Below, one piece after another: positions 37,779-46,886 of a stretch of DNA of 64,000 bases (the first letter of the stretch is position 1; each line of letters opens with the position of its first letter). Source of the DNA: Nonomuraea fuscirosea. GTDB taxonomy: Bacteria; Actinomycetota; Actinomycetes; Streptosporangiales; Streptosporangiaceae. The position numbers and the translations under genes were made by a program. The stretch is from NCBI RefSeq assembly GCF_003001935.1, contig NZ_PVNG01000033.1:1-64000 (forward strand). The letters run 5' to 3'. The notes beneath the pieces are model-generated. The model was not told the DNA's origin. It was given only the letters and a program-made list of their open reading frames with translations, and did not search any database.

Positions 37779-38614
37779 GATGTCCTCCCGAAGGGCAGCC
37801 TGGGGTCGATGGGCTGGGCCTCCCAGGACGAGCGGATCCAGGCGTGGCGGGGATCGTCGCAGAACGCCATCGAACGCTGCTCCCCTGGGCCCGCCAGGAC
37901 GTTGAGGTAATAGAGGTCGTAGCCGGGGGCGGCCATGGAGGGACCGTGGTAGCCGTAAGGGACGAGGACCACGTCGCCGGATGAGACCTCGGCGAGGGTG
38001 TCGATCTGGCCTCCCTCGGAGGAGTAGACGCGCTGGTAGCCGATGCCCTGGTCGCCGACCTCGAAGTAGTAGATCTCCTCCAGCACGGCCTCGCCCGGGT
38101 TGGGGGTGTCGTGCTTGTGCGGCGGATAGGAGGACCAGTTGCCGTCGGGGGTGAGCACCTCCACGGCCATGAGCTTGTCGCAGTCGAAGGCGTCGGGGCT
38201 GCAGAAGTTGTTGACCTGGCGGCTGGCCCGGCCCGCCCCCCTGATCTCGACGGAGACCTCGGCTGCGGCGACGTAGCGCGGGGGCAGCGCCCGGGTGGCG
38301 CGGGCGGAGGGGAACGCGATGCGTCCCGCGCCCGACACGGTGATTTTCGTAGAAATCGGGATATAGGCGAAATCGGAGGGGCCGTCGAAGACCGAGGCGC
38401 GGCCCGTCAGCACGAACGTGTCATCGGGCAGGGTGACCGTGCACGAGCCGGCCAGCGGCAGGACGAGCATCTCCTCCTCACCGGTGTCGAACGTGACCGG
38501 AGCCTCGCTCAGATCCGCGACCCGCAGGCCCGAGTAGGTCCAGCCCGCCAGCGACGGGGTGATCCGCACCGACCAGGGGCCGTCGGCGGTCTTGCCGTAG
38601 GGCAGATAGGTCAT
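37775..38614 (-). CDS. iolB: 5-deoxy-glucuronate isomerase IolB
   Basis: The 279-residue cupin enzyme converts 5-deoxyglucuronate to 2-deoxy-5-keto-gluconate. The metal site is visible in SSYPPHKHDTPNPGEAVLEEIYYFEV (His, His and Glu), and VPYGYHGPSMAAPGYDLYYLNVLAGP is the second conserved block. It shares 4-bp overlaps with both iolD and the aldolase gene. Length is normal. Confidence 0.96.
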   Translation of the reverse strand: MTYLPYGKTADGPWSVRITPSLAGWTYSGLRVADLSEAPVTFDTGEEEMLVLPLAGSCTVTLPDDTFVLTGRASVFDGPSDFAYIPISTKITVSGAGRIAFPSARATRALPPRYVAAAEVSVEIRGAGRASRQVNNFCSPDAFDCDKLMAVEVLTPDGNWSSYPPHKHDTPNPGEAVLEEIYYFEVGDQGIGYQRVYSSEGGQIDTLAEVSSGDVVLVPYGYHGPSMAAPGYDLYYLNVLAGPGEQRSMAFCDDPRHAWIRSSWEAQPIDPRLPFGRTS

Positions 38615-39528
38615 GCTCCAGCCTCTCGCACCAGGGCTGCGGCGCCGTCCACCGCGGTCGCCACGTCGTCGTCCGGGGGGTAGAGCAGGGCGCGCCCCAC
38701 CACGAGGCCGCGGACGCCGGGCAGGCCCAGCGCCCGGTGCCAGTCGGCGTAGGCGGCGTCGATGTCGGGCGGGTCACCGCCGAGGAGCAGCGCGGGCAGC
38801 GTGGTCGCGGCCATCACCCGCTCCATCTCGGCCACGGCGGGGATCTTCAGCCAGGTGTAGGCGGAGGTGACGCCGAGGGCCTGGGCGATGCTGATGGAGC
38901 GGATCACGGCGTCGGGCGACAGGTCGTTGCGGACGACGCCGGACTCCGAGCGCAGCGACCAGAACGGCTCCACCATGGCCACCAGCCGCCTGCGGGCCAG
39001 GCCGGTGACCGCCTGGGCGCACGACTCCAGAGTGGCCACGGTCGCGTGGTCGGAGGGGTCGATGCGGCACAACATCTTGCCGCCGTCGAGCCGCATGGCG
39101 TCGATCGAGTCGGCGTCGAAGCCGGTGAACCGGTCGTCCATCTCGAACACCGAGCCCTGCAGACCGCCCCTGTTCATGGAGCCGAAGGCCAGCTTGCCCT
39201 CCAGCGCGCCGAGCAGCAGCAGGTCCTCCAGGACGTCGGGGGAGGCCAGGATGCCGTCCACCCCCGGCCTGGACAGCGCCACCCGCAGCCGGTCGAGCAG
39301 GTCGACGCGGCTGGCCATGGCCAGCGGCCGGTCGCGTACGCCCAGTGAGCCCCTGGCCGGATGGTCGGCGGCGATGATCAGCAGCCGCTCGCCCTCGGCC
39401 GGCAGGCCGCGCCGCTCGCGGCGGGCCGCGGCCGCGGCGATCTCCTCCGGCCGGGTGGCGCGGATGTGCGTGAGCCGCGCGTAGTCGGTCGCCCGCGCGT
39501 CGGTCACGGACAGTGTCGTGTCGCTCAA
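38611..39528 (-). CDS. Cgl0158-type aldolase of inositol catabolism
   Basis: The 305-residue protein resembles the DeoC/FbaB-like aldolases called Cgl0158 family, found in actinobacterial iol clusters. Features are LLIIAADHPARGSLG, GILASPDVLEDLLLLG, RLDGGKMLCRIDP and TSAYTWLKIPAVAEM, where the lysine of LKIP is a candidate Schiff base. It probably cleaves 2-deoxy-5-keto-gluconate-6-phosphate to dihydroxyacetone phosphate and malonate semialdehyde, the role of IolJ. Assignment of substrate is from context. It overlaps iolC and iolB by 4 bp each. Confidence 0.85.
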   Translation of the reverse strand: MSDTTLSVTDARATDYARLTHIRATRPEEIAAAAARRERRGLPAEGERLLIIAADHPARGSLGVRDRPLAMASRVDLLDRLRVALSRPGVDGILASPDVLEDLLLLGALEGKLAFGSMNRGGLQGSVFEMDDRFTGFDADSIDAMRLDGGKMLCRIDPSDHATVATLESCAQAVTGLARRRLVAMVEPFWSLRSESGVVRNDLSPDAVIRSISIAQALGVTSAYTWLKIPAVAEMERVMAATTLPALLLGGDPPDIDAAYADWHRALGLPGVRGLVVGRALLYPPDDDVATAVDGAAALVREAGA

Positions 39529-40463
39529 GATCCGGCCCCGTTCAGCAGATCCTCCACCTCGGCGGTCGTCGGCATGGCGTCGGCGCAGGCCAGGCGAGCC
39601 GCGACGAACGCGCCGGCCGCGTTGGCGAAGCGCAGGGTGCGCTCCAGCGGCCAGCCGCGCAGCAGCCCGAGGCAGATGGCTCCGCCGAACGCGTCTCCCG
39701 CGCCGATCCCGTTGACCACCTTCACCTCCATGGGCTCCACCACTGCGCTCTCCTCAGAGGTACGCGCGAAAACCCCTTCGGGGCCCATTTTCACGATCGC
39801 GACGCGTACGCCGGCGTCCAGCAGCGCCTGCGCGGCCGCCTCCGGATCGCGTACGCCGACCGCGACCTCGACCTCCTCCAGGTTGCCTACCGCCACGTTC
39901 ACCTGCGGCAGGGCCCGGCGCGCGGCCTCGTGCGCGGCCTCGCGCGACTCCCACAGCGTGGCCCGGTAGTCGAGGTCGAACACCGTCCATCCGGACGTGC
40001 GCGCCGACAGGGCGGCGGCGTGGGCGGCGGCGCTCGGCTCCTGGCTCAGCCCGGTCAGCGAGAACCAGAACAGCTCGGTCGCGCGGATCGCGTCGAGGTC
40101 GAGCAGGTCGGGGGAGATCTGCAGGTCGGGCGGATGCTCGCCGCGATAGAAGTAGATGGGGAAGTGGTCGGGCGGGAAGATCTCGCAGAACGTCACGGGC
40201 GTCGGACGGCCTTCGACGGTGTGCACGAAGGCGTCGTCCACGCCGAAGCCGCGGATGGCCCGGCGCACGTAGTCTCCGAACGGATCCGCTCCGACTCCGG
40301 TGATCACCGCCGGTCTGAGCCCGTGGCGGGCGGCGGCGACGGCGACGTTGGTGGGACTGCCGCCGAGGAACTTCCCGAAGGTCTCGACGTCGGCGAGGCC
40401 GACGCCGGTCTGGAGCGGATAGACGTCGACGCCGCTGCGCCCGAACGTGATCAGGTCGTACAA
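39525..40463 (-). CDS. iolC: 5-dehydro-2-deoxygluconokinase IolC
   Basis: The PfkB-family sugar kinase phosphorylates 2-deoxy-5-keto-gluconate. It has LYDLITFGRSGVDVYPLQ at the N-terminus, GKFLGGSPTNVAVAAARHGL, and the C-terminal PfkB signature NGIGAGDAFGGAI with the catalytic Asp. I chose the TTG at 40463, four bases after GGAGG, giving 312 residues. The longer frame from an ATG at 40514 would run through an operator and adds unconserved residues. This is the first gene of the leftward iolC-aldolase-iolB-iolD operon. Confidence 0.93.
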   Translation of the reverse strand: MYDLITFGRSGVDVYPLQTGVGLADVETFGKFLGGSPTNVAVAAARHGLRPAVITGVGADPFGDYVRRAIRGFGVDDAFVHTVEGRPTPVTFCEIFPPDHFPIYFYRGEHPPDLQISPDLLDLDAIRATELFWFSLTGLSQEPSAAAHAAALSARTSGWTVFDLDYRATLWESREAAHEAARRALPQVNVAVGNLEEVEVAVGVRDPEAAAQALLDAGVRVAIVKMGPEGVFARTSEESAVVEPMEVKVVNGIGAGDAFGGAICLGLLRGWPLERTLRFANAAGAFVAARLACADAMPTTAEVEDLLNGAGS

Positions 40464-40508
40464 CGCACCTCCAGGGGGCCCGAGCTTTGCGTGGCTACTA
40501 TGGCATAT

Positions 40509-40518
40509 TGTCATGACA
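40509..40518. promoter_or_regulatory. Operator TGTCATGACA, iolC side
   Basis: Perfect 10-bp palindrome, 46 bp from the iolC start. It matches the consensus I remember for the GntR-type IolR regulator of Corynebacterium (KGWCHTRACA). No regulator gene for it lies in the window. Confidence 0.75.
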
Positions 40519-40587
40519 TTCGGATGTCCGCTATGTTGCCAGATGTCCTCAGCCTGGGGGCCCTATGGCAAGGTCTTTACGTCATAT

Positions 40588-40603
40588 ATATGTCATGACA
40601 TAT
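40588..40603. promoter_or_regulatory. Operator ATATGTCATGACATAT, ABC transporter side
   Basis: Perfect 16-bp palindrome with the same TGTCATGACA core as the iolC-side site. It lies 46 bp before the start of the binding-protein gene, so both divergent units have an operator at nearly the same distance. Confidence 0.8.
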
Positions 40604-40649
40604 TGGACCTTCTGGCTTCCTCCCCAAAAGCACACGTCGGAGGGTTTGC

Positions 40650-42041
40650 ATGGCACTGCGGAAACGGTCGGTAGGTGTGGTCGCGGTCATCGCCGCGGCC
40701 GGTCTGGGGCTCGCTGCCTGCGGCCAGTCGTCGTCCGGGGGAGGCGGTGACGCGATCGAGCTGACGATCGCCCAGAACGCCATCCAGGGCGGCAAGAACG
40801 AGGCGGCCGCGAAGTTCATCGCCGACTGGGTCATCCCCAAGTTCCAGGAGGCCCAGAAGGCGAAGGGCAAGGACGTCACGGTCAAGTTCGTTCCCAGCGG
40901 CGTCGACGACGAGCAGTACAAGACCAAGCTCTCCCTGGACCTCAAGTCCGGCAAGGGCGCGGACGTGATCGACATCGACAGCATCTGGGCCGGCGAGTTC
41001 GCCGAGGCCGGCTACATCAAGCCGCTGACGGAGGTGGCCGGGGCCGAGGCCGACAGCTGGGACGGCTGGTCGCAGATCCCCGAGGCGGTCCAGGGGATGA
41101 CCGAGTTCAACGGCAAGAAGTACGCCCTGCCCGTCGGCACCGACGGCCGCGTCCTCTACTTCAACAAGACCCTGTTCGCCAAGGCCGGGCTGCCCGCCGA
41201 CTGGCAGCCGAAGAGCTGGCAGGAGGTCCTCGACGCCGGCACCAAGCTCAAGTCCTCCGGCGTGCCCGTGCCGATCCAGATCAACGCCGGCACCGCCATG
41301 GGCGAGGCCACCTCGATGCAGGGCGTGCTGCCGCTGCTCGCCGGCGCGGGCGGCGAGGTGCAGCAGGACGGCAAGTGGAGCGGCGCCTCCCAGCCGCTCA
41401 AGGACGCGCTCGGCCTCTACCAGAAGATCTACGGCGGCGGCCTCGGCGACCCCAAGCTCCAGCAGGAGGCCAAGGGCCGCGACAAGTCGTTCCAGCAGTT
41501 CGCCGACGGCAAGATCGGCATCCTGATGGAGGGCGACTACTTCTGGCGCGGCGTGGTCAACCCCAAGACGGGCGTGGCCAAGATGGCCGACCGCGACCAG
41601 GTCGTCGGCTACGCCATGATCCCGGCCATGGAGCCCGGCAAGGGCATCCGCGGCCAGGACTTCGTCAGCATGTCCGGCGGCGCGCTGCGGACGGTCAACC
41701 CCAACACCAAGCACCCGAAGGAAGCCTTCGAGCTGCTGACCTTCATGCTCTCCCCGGAGGCGCTGAAGGAGGAGACCAAGGACGGCAATGTGCGCATCAC
41801 GCCGCGCAGCGACGTCAACAAGGAGATCCTCGCCGGTGAGCCGCTGCTGACGTTCATCTCGGAGAAGGTGCTGCCGCTGACGGCCTACCGGCCGCCGGTC
41901 GCCGCCTACCCGCAGGTGTCGGTGGCGCTGCAGGAGGCGACCGCGGCGGTCGTCGGCGGAACCGCGCCCGACCAGGTCGCGGCCGACTACCAGAAGAAGC
42001 TCGAAGGAATCGTCGGTGGCGCAGGCAACATCGCCTCCTGA
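40650..42041 (+). CDS. Carbohydrate ABC transporter substrate-binding lipoprotein
   Basis: The 463-residue exported lipoprotein has a basic start, hydrophobic core and lipobox LAAC with C24 (GLGLAACGQSSSG). The rest is a family 1 extracellular sugar-binding protein: ADVIDIDSIWAGEFAEAGYIKPL, FNGKKYALPVGTDGRVLYFNKTLFAKAGLP and FADGKIGILMEGDYFW. It first meets the substrate of the rightward operon. The substrate cannot be read from sequence; the GH38, PHP and inositol genes suggest a mannose- or inositol-containing glycoside. It overlaps the first permease by 26 bp. Confidence 0.92.
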   Translation: MALRKRSVGVVAVIAAAGLGLAACGQSSSGGGGDAIELTIAQNAIQGGKNEAAAKFIADWVIPKFQEAQKAKGKDVTVKFVPSGVDDEQYKTKLSLDLKSGKGADVIDIDSIWAGEFAEAGYIKPLTEVAGAEADSWDGWSQIPEAVQGMTEFNGKKYALPVGTDGRVLYFNKTLFAKAGLPADWQPKSWQEVLDAGTKLKSSGVPVPIQINAGTAMGEATSMQGVLPLLAGAGGEVQQDGKWSGASQPLKDALGLYQKIYGGGLGDPKLQQEAKGRDKSFQQFADGKIGILMEGDYFWRGVVNPKTGVAKMADRDQVVGYAMIPAMEPGKGIRGQDFVSMSGGALRTVNPNTKHPKEAFELLTFMLSPEALKEETKDGNVRITPRSDVNKEILAGEPLLTFISEKVLPLTAYRPPVAAYPQVSVALQEATAAVVGGTAPDQVAADYQKKLEGIVGGAGNIAS

Positions 42042-42948
42042 GACGCGGCCCGAGGACGAGGCGCAGGCCCCCCGCTACAGCTCTGACGCGGCGGGCCTGG
42101 GCAAGGCGCGGGCCGGGGCCTTCGCGGCGCCGGCCCTGCTGCTCATCGCGGTCTTCCTCGTCTTCCCCGCGCTCTGGGTGCTCTATCTCGGACTCACCAA
42201 CTACCGCCTGACCGGCACCGCGGCCGCCGAGCCGCAGTTCGTCGGCCTGGACAACCTGCTCGACGCGGTCTCCAACCCCACGTTCTGGAGCTCGACCTGG
42301 CTGACCGTGCAGTTCGTGCTCGGCTCGGCCGTCATCGGGCAGGTCGGCCTCGGCTTCGCCATCGCCTGGCTGCTGCGCGACCGGCGCGGCCCGCTCAAGC
42401 GCGTGGTCGAGGGCCTGGTCATCCTGGCCTGGATCCTGCCCAGCGCGATCGTGTCGTTCCTGTGGGTGGCGCTGCTCGACCGCGACGGCGGCACGCTCAA
42501 CGCGCTGCTCGGCCTGCCCGGCTTCGCCTGGCTGCTCGACCACCCGATGCTCTCGATCATCGTGTTCAACACCTGGCGCGGCACGGCCTTCTCGATGATG
42601 TTGTACGGCGCCGCCCTCGGCAACGTGCCCCCCTCCCACCTGGAGAGCGCCCGCCTGGCTGGCGCCTCCGGCTGGCAGCAGCTCAGGGACGTGGTGTTCC
42701 CGCACATCAGAGGCCACATCCTGACCAACCTGCTGCTGATCAGCCTGTGGACGTTCAACGACTTCAGCCCGTTCCTGCTCACCGCGGGCGGCCCCGACGG
42801 CAAGTCCGAGGTGCTCGCCGTGCACGTGTACAAGGTGGCGCTGCAGAGCGGTGAACTGGGCTACGGCGCCGCCGTCTCCACGATCATCCTGTTGATCAAC
42901 CTGGTCGTGGCGGTGTTCTACCTGCGGCTGCTGCGGAGCAAGAAATGA
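42016..42948 (+). CDS. Carbohydrate ABC transporter permease 1 (MalF type)
   Basis: The 310-residue membrane protein has six transmembrane helices and the permease loop EAA-like segment LESARLAGASGWQQLRDVVFPHIRGH. Helix 1 (APALLLIAVFLVFPALWVLYLG) and WFSMMLYG-like RGTAFSMMLYGAALG fit MalF-type permeases. The GTG start at 42016 is inside the end of the binding-protein gene. It overlaps permease 2 by 4 bp. Confidence 0.93.
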   Translation: MAQATSPPETRPEDEAQAPRYSSDAAGLGKARAGAFAAPALLLIAVFLVFPALWVLYLGLTNYRLTGTAAAEPQFVGLDNLLDAVSNPTFWSSTWLTVQFVLGSAVIGQVGLGFAIAWLLRDRRGPLKRVVEGLVILAWILPSAIVSFLWVALLDRDGGTLNALLGLPGFAWLLDHPMLSIIVFNTWRGTAFSMMLYGAALGNVPPSHLESARLAGASGWQQLRDVVFPHIRGHILTNLLLISLWTFNDFSPFLLTAGGPDGKSEVLAVHVYKVALQSGELGYGAAVSTIILLINLVVAVFYLRLLRSKK

Positions 42949-43763
42949 CGCGTTTCGTCCTGGGCCGGATCGGGTTCTACACGCTGATCGCGGTGCTGCT
43001 GGCCTTCTTCACCGTGCCGCTGCTGTGGCTGGTGACGGCGCCGTTCACCTCGGACCCCACGTACGAGGTGCGGGTGCCGGACTTCACCTGGGACAACTTC
43101 GCCGCGTTGCTGGAGCACCCGTACGCGCTGCCGTCGCTGTGGAACTCGGTCGTGCTGTCGGCCGGCACCGCCGTGCTGGTCGTGATCTTCGCGGCGCTGG
43201 CCGCGTACGCGCTCAGCCGGGTGCGGCTGCCGGGCCGCGACGCACTGCTGTACGCGTTGCTGCTGCTGTCGTCGATCATCACCGGGACGGCGGCGATGGT
43301 TCCGCTGTTCCAGCTCGCGGTGGAGCTGAACCTGATCGACTCGCAGTTCGGACTGATCCTCATTCTCACCGGCGGGCTGCTGCCCGCGGCGATCTTCATG
43401 CTGAAGGACTTCATGGACTCCACGCCGAAGTCCTACGAGGAGTCGGCCCGGGTGTTCGGGGCCTCGCCGCTGCAGATCGTGCGTGACGTGGTGGTGCCGC
43501 TGGTGCGGCCCGGCCTCGCGACCATCGCCGTCTGGGCCGTGGCCAACGTGTGGGGCAACTTCCTGATGCCGTACCTGTTGCTGAGCGACGTGGAGAAGCA
43601 GCCGGCGGCGGTGATCACGTACACGCTGTACACCGAGGGCGGGCAGGCCAACCTCAGCATGTTGTCCACGTTCGGGCTGCTCTACTCGATCCCGGTGGTC
43701 CTCATGTACCTGTTCGTCAGCAAGAAGTACGGCTTCCGCTTCCACGGAGGGATCAAGCGTTAA
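42945..43763 (+). CDS. Carbohydrate ABC transporter permease 2 (MalG type)
   Basis: The 272-residue membrane protein has six helices and the EAA loop YEESARVFGASPLQIVRDVVVPLVRPGL, as in MalG-type permeases. FYTLIAVLLAFFTVPLLWLVTAPFTSDP is the usual N-terminus. ATGA overlap with permease 1 and TAATG overlap with the ATPase gene show a tight operon. Confidence 0.93.
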   Translation: MTRFVLGRIGFYTLIAVLLAFFTVPLLWLVTAPFTSDPTYEVRVPDFTWDNFAALLEHPYALPSLWNSVVLSAGTAVLVVIFAALAAYALSRVRLPGRDALLYALLLLSSIITGTAAMVPLFQLAVELNLIDSQFGLILILTGGLLPAAIFMLKDFMDSTPKSYEESARVFGASPLQIVRDVVVPLVRPGLATIAVWAVANVWGNFLMPYLLLSDVEKQPAAVITYTLYTEGGQANLSMLSTFGLLYSIPVVLMYLFVSKKYGFRFHGGIKR

Positions 43764-44827
43764 TGGCCGCCATCGAACTACGCGGGCTGACCAAGGTCTA
43801 CCCCGGCGGGGTCAGAGCGCTCGACGCGCTCGACCTGGTCATCCCCGACGGCGAGTTCTTCGCCCTGCTCGGCCCCTCCGGCTGCGGCAAGACCACGCTG
43901 CTGCGCACGATCGCCGGGCTGGAGACCGCCACCGGCGGCGCCGTGGTCATCGGCGACCGGGACGTGACGGGCGTGCAGCCGGGCGCCAGGGACGTGGCCA
44001 TGGTGTTCCAGGACTACGCGCTGTTCCCGCACATGGACGTCACGGACAACATCGCCTACCCGCTGCGGATCAAGAAGGTGTCCAAGAACGACCGCCGCGA
44101 CAAGGCCGCCGAGGTCGGGGCGCGGCTAGGGCTCGAACACCTCATGGACCGGCGCCCCGGGCAGCTGTCCGGCGGGCAACAGCAGCGGGTCGCACTGGCC
44201 CGGGTGATGGCCACGCAGGCGCAGGCGTTCCTGTTCGACGAGCCGCTGTCCAACCTGGACGCGCGGCTGCGGCTGGAGGCGCGTACGTTCCTCAAGAAGC
44301 TGCAGCGCGAGCTGGGCGTCACCACCGTCTTCGTCACCCACGACCAGGCCGAGGCCCTGGCCATGGCCGACCGGATGGCGGTCATGGAATCCGGGCACAT
44401 CCGGCAGATCGGTACGCCGGCCGAGGTGTTCCAGCGGCCGGCCAACACGTTCGTGGCCGGCTTCATCGGCTCCACGCCGATGAACCTCCTGGACGGCGTC
44501 GTCCGAGGTGACACGCTGGAAGTGGCGGGCTGCAAGGTCGCGGTCCCGGCCGCGGCGGAGGGCCGGCTGTCCGACGGAGGGAAGATCGTGTACGGCGTGC
44601 GTCCCGAGTACATGACGTACTCGGCCGAGCCCGCTGACGGCGCGCTGGGCGGGAAGGTGTCCATCGTGGAGAACCTGGGCGCCTCCCACCTGGTGACCCT
44701 CGACGTCAACGACGTGAACGTGCAGGCCGTCGTGCCCGAGGGCAGCGAGCCCGCCGTGGGCGACGACGGATACGCGCTGCCCAGGCGCGACCGCGCCCTC
44801 GTCTACCTGGACGGAGAACTGGTGTGA
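43763..44827 (+). CDS. Carbohydrate ABC transporter ATP-binding protein (MsmK/UgpC type)
   Basis: The 354-residue ATPase has Walker [10 protein letters not shown], signature [13 protein letters not shown], Walker B AFLFDEPLSNLD and the switch FVTHDQAEALAMADR, followed by a C-terminal OB-fold regulatory domain (about 240-354, GVRPEYMTYS). The start is ATG 43763, overlapping the previous stop. Unlike many actinomycete sugar uptake operons, which share one distant MsiK ATPase, this one carries its own. It overlaps the PHP gene by 4 bp (GTGA). Confidence 0.93.
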   Translation: MAAIELRGLTKVYPGGVRALDALDLVIPDGEFFALLGPSGCGKTTLLRTIAGLETATGGAVVIGDRDVTGVQPGARDVAMVFQDYALFPHMDVTDNIAYPLRIKKVSKNDRRDKAAEVGARLGLEHLMDRRPGQLSGGQQQRVALARVMATQAQAFLFDEPLSNLDARLRLEARTFLKKLQRELGVTTVFVTHDQAEALAMADRMAVMESGHIRQIGTPAEVFQRPANTFVAGFIGSTPMNLLDGVVRGDTLEVAGCKVAVPAAAEGRLSDGGKIVYGVRPEYMTYSAEPADGALGGKVSIVENLGASHLVTLDVNDVNVQAVVPEGSEPAVGDDGYALPRRDRALVYLDGELV

Positions 44828-46002
44828 GAGGCCACTGGACGCTGGACGACCGGCTGGAGCGGATCCTGCGCGAGGTGCCGTTCGAGGTGCCGGCCGGGAC
44901 CGCCGCCGTGCACGTGAAGCTGTCGTACGACAGGTCGCAAGGGGTGCTCGACCTCGGGTGCGGCGCGCCGGACGGCTTCCGCGGCTGGTCGGGTGGCGCC
45001 CGCGACGAGTACACGATCACCCGCGACTGGGCCACCCCCGGCTACCTGCCGGGCGAGCCGGAGGCGGGCACGTGGCACGTCTGGCTGCGCCTGCACCGGA
45101 TCCCGGCGCAGGGGCTGGACTACACCCTGGAGATCACGGCCGAGCCCGTCGCCCCGCCCGAGCCCGTGGCCGAGGAGCCGCCGCACGGTGAGCGCCCGCC
45201 CCGCCGGGACATCCCCGGCGTGGACGGCCTGACCTGGTACGCCGGCGACTTCCACGCCCACACCCTGCACAGCGACGGCAGCCTGACCATCCCCGAGCTG
45301 GCCGAGCTGGCCCACGGGCGCGGCCTCGACTTCCTGGCCGTCACCGACCACAACACGGTCAGCCACCACCCCTGGCTGGCCAAGACCGGCCGCGACATCA
45401 CGCTCATCCCCGGCCAGGAGGTCACCACCGACCGCGGCCACGCGAACGTGTTCGGCGACGTCGGCTGGGTCGACTTCCGCGAGCGCCCCGACTCCTGGCT
45501 CGACCACGCCGAGCGCGCGGGCGGCCTCATGTCGATCAACCATCCGCTCGGCGGCGACTGCGCCTGGCTGCAGCCGATCGACCGCCGTCCTCCGATCGCC
45601 GAGGTGTGGCATTCCGGCTGGTGGGATCGCCGCTGGGGCGCCCCGCTGGCCTGGGCGGACGCCTGGCGCGACGACCTGATCGTGATCGGCGGCAGCGACT
45701 TCCACAAGCACGGCAACGACGGCCTGCCCGGCGCGCCCACGACGTGGGTGCTGGCCGAGGACACCGGCGCCGTGCTCGACGGCGTGCGCGCCGGGCGCAC
45801 CGCCGTCTCCGCCGGCCCCGACGCGCCGCTGCTGCTCAGGCTGGGCGACGAACTGCTCGCCCTCGACGCCGACGGCCTGGTGCTGGTGCGCCCCGACGGC
45901 ACCCGGCAGGTGGTGCGCGGCGAACGCGCGCTGCTGCCGGCGATCGACGGCCGGCACCGGCTGGAAACCTATGAGAACGAGGTGATCGCCCTATGCGCGT
46001 GA
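44824..46002 (+). CDS. PHP-domain metallohydrolase (CehA/McbA-like)
   Basis: The 392-residue protein has an N-terminal beta-rich part (about 1-130) and a PHP phosphoesterase-type domain: DFHAHTLHSDGS (142-153), TDHNT (174-178), a metal-ligand Glu in PGQEVTT (E199), SINHP and GGSDFHKH. These supply the ligands for a two- or three-metal centre. The family includes phosphodiesterases and the McbA/CehA carbamate esterase group. There is no signal peptide. Within this operon a phosphodiester bond on the imported sugar is the attractive target, but that is inference. Confidence 0.85.
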   Translation: MRGHWTLDDRLERILREVPFEVPAGTAAVHVKLSYDRSQGVLDLGCGAPDGFRGWSGGARDEYTITRDWATPGYLPGEPEAGTWHVWLRLHRIPAQGLDYTLEITAEPVAPPEPVAEEPPHGERPPRRDIPGVDGLTWYAGDFHAHTLHSDGSLTIPELAELAHGRGLDFLAVTDHNTVSHHPWLAKTGRDITLIPGQEVTTDRGHANVFGDVGWVDFRERPDSWLDHAERAGGLMSINHPLGGDCAWLQPIDRRPPIAEVWHSGWWDRRWGAPLAWADAWRDDLIVIGGSDFHKHGNDGLPGAPTTWVLAEDTGAVLDGVRAGRTAVSAGPDAPLLLRLGDELLALDADGLVLVRPDGTRQVVRGERALLPAIDGRHRLETYENEVIALCA

Positions 46003-46886
46003 GGAAAATCGCCAACGCCCCCGTGAGCTTCGGCGTCTTCGAGCTGAGCGACGCGCCGCCGCCGCTCGGCCCCGACGAGATGGTCCGCGCGCTGGCCGAC
46101 GCCGGCTACGAGGGCATCGACTCCGGGCCCATCGGCTACCTGGGCACCGGCTCCGAGCTGGCCGATCGGCTGGCCGGCGCCGGGCTGCTGCTGGCCGGCG
46201 GCTGGGTGGACCTGCGCTACGAGGACGCGGACGCCTACGCGAGCGGGCTGCCCGCGCTGGAGGCGGCGCTCGACGTGTTCGCCGCCGCCCCCGCCGGTGA
46301 CCTGCCGCCGCGGCCCACGCTGGCCTGCTCCACCTCGGCCGAGCGCTTCGCCCGGCCCGGCGGGAGCGTTCCAGGACTGGCCGCCTCCGACTGGCCCGCC
46401 TACGCCGCCCGCATCCAGGAGGCCACCGACCGGTGCAGGGAGCGCGGGTTCGAACCCGCCTTCCACCACCACCTCGGCACGAACATCGAGACGCCGCAGG
46501 ACGTCGAACGCCTGCTGGAGCTCACCGACGTGCACCTCTGCCTCGACACCGGGCATCTCCTGCTGGCCGGGGGCGACCCGGTCGAGTGCCTGCGCGCCTG
46601 GGCCGACCGGGTCGACCACGTGCACATCAAGGACGGCGACACGAAGATCCTGGCCCAGGCCCTGGCCGACGGCGTGGACCTGCGCGAGCTCATGGGCCGC
46701 GGCGGGTTCGCCCGGCTCGGCGAGGGCGAGCTGGACCTGCCCGCCGTGGTGCGCACGCTGGACGAGATCGACTACGAGGGCTGGATCATCATCGAGCAGG
46801 ACACCCTGCCCGGCCGGCGCTCGGTCGCCCAGAACATCGCCGACCAGGCGGCCAACCGTCAGATGCTGAAGGACTTGGGACTTTGA
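45993..46886 (+). CDS. Sugar phosphate isomerase/epimerase, IolE/IolH-like TIM barrel
   Basis: The 297-residue AP-endonuclease-2-like TIM barrel starts IANAPVSFGVFEL, similar to the N-terminus of inosose dehydratases and related isomerases. Metal ligands are likely in PAFHHHLGTNIET, HLCLDTGHLLLAGGD, DHVHIKDGD and GWIIIEQDTL. It is a candidate 2-keto-myo-inositol dehydratase or inosose isomerase for the cluster. It overlaps the PHP gene by 10 bp and the dehydrogenase gene by 4 bp. Confidence 0.82.
   Translation: MRVRKIANAPVSFGVFELSDAPPPLGPDEMVRALADAGYEGIDSGPIGYLGTGSELADRLAGAGLLLAGGWVDLRYEDADAYASGLPALEAALDVFAAAPAGDLPPRPTLACSTSAERFARPGGSVPGLAASDWPAYAARIQEATDRCRERGFEPAFHHHLGTNIETPQDVERLLELTDVHLCLDTGHLLLAGGDPVECLRAWADRVDHVHIKDGDTKILAQALADGVDLRELMGRGGFARLGEGELDLPAVVRTLDEIDYEGWIIIEQDTLPGRRSVAQNIADQAANRQMLKDLGL

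Noticed and set aside
40463-40514. Upstream ATG start for iolC at 40514
   Set aside because: It would place the start inside the operator and add 17 residues not found in IolC; the TTG after GGAGG fits the conserved N-terminus better.
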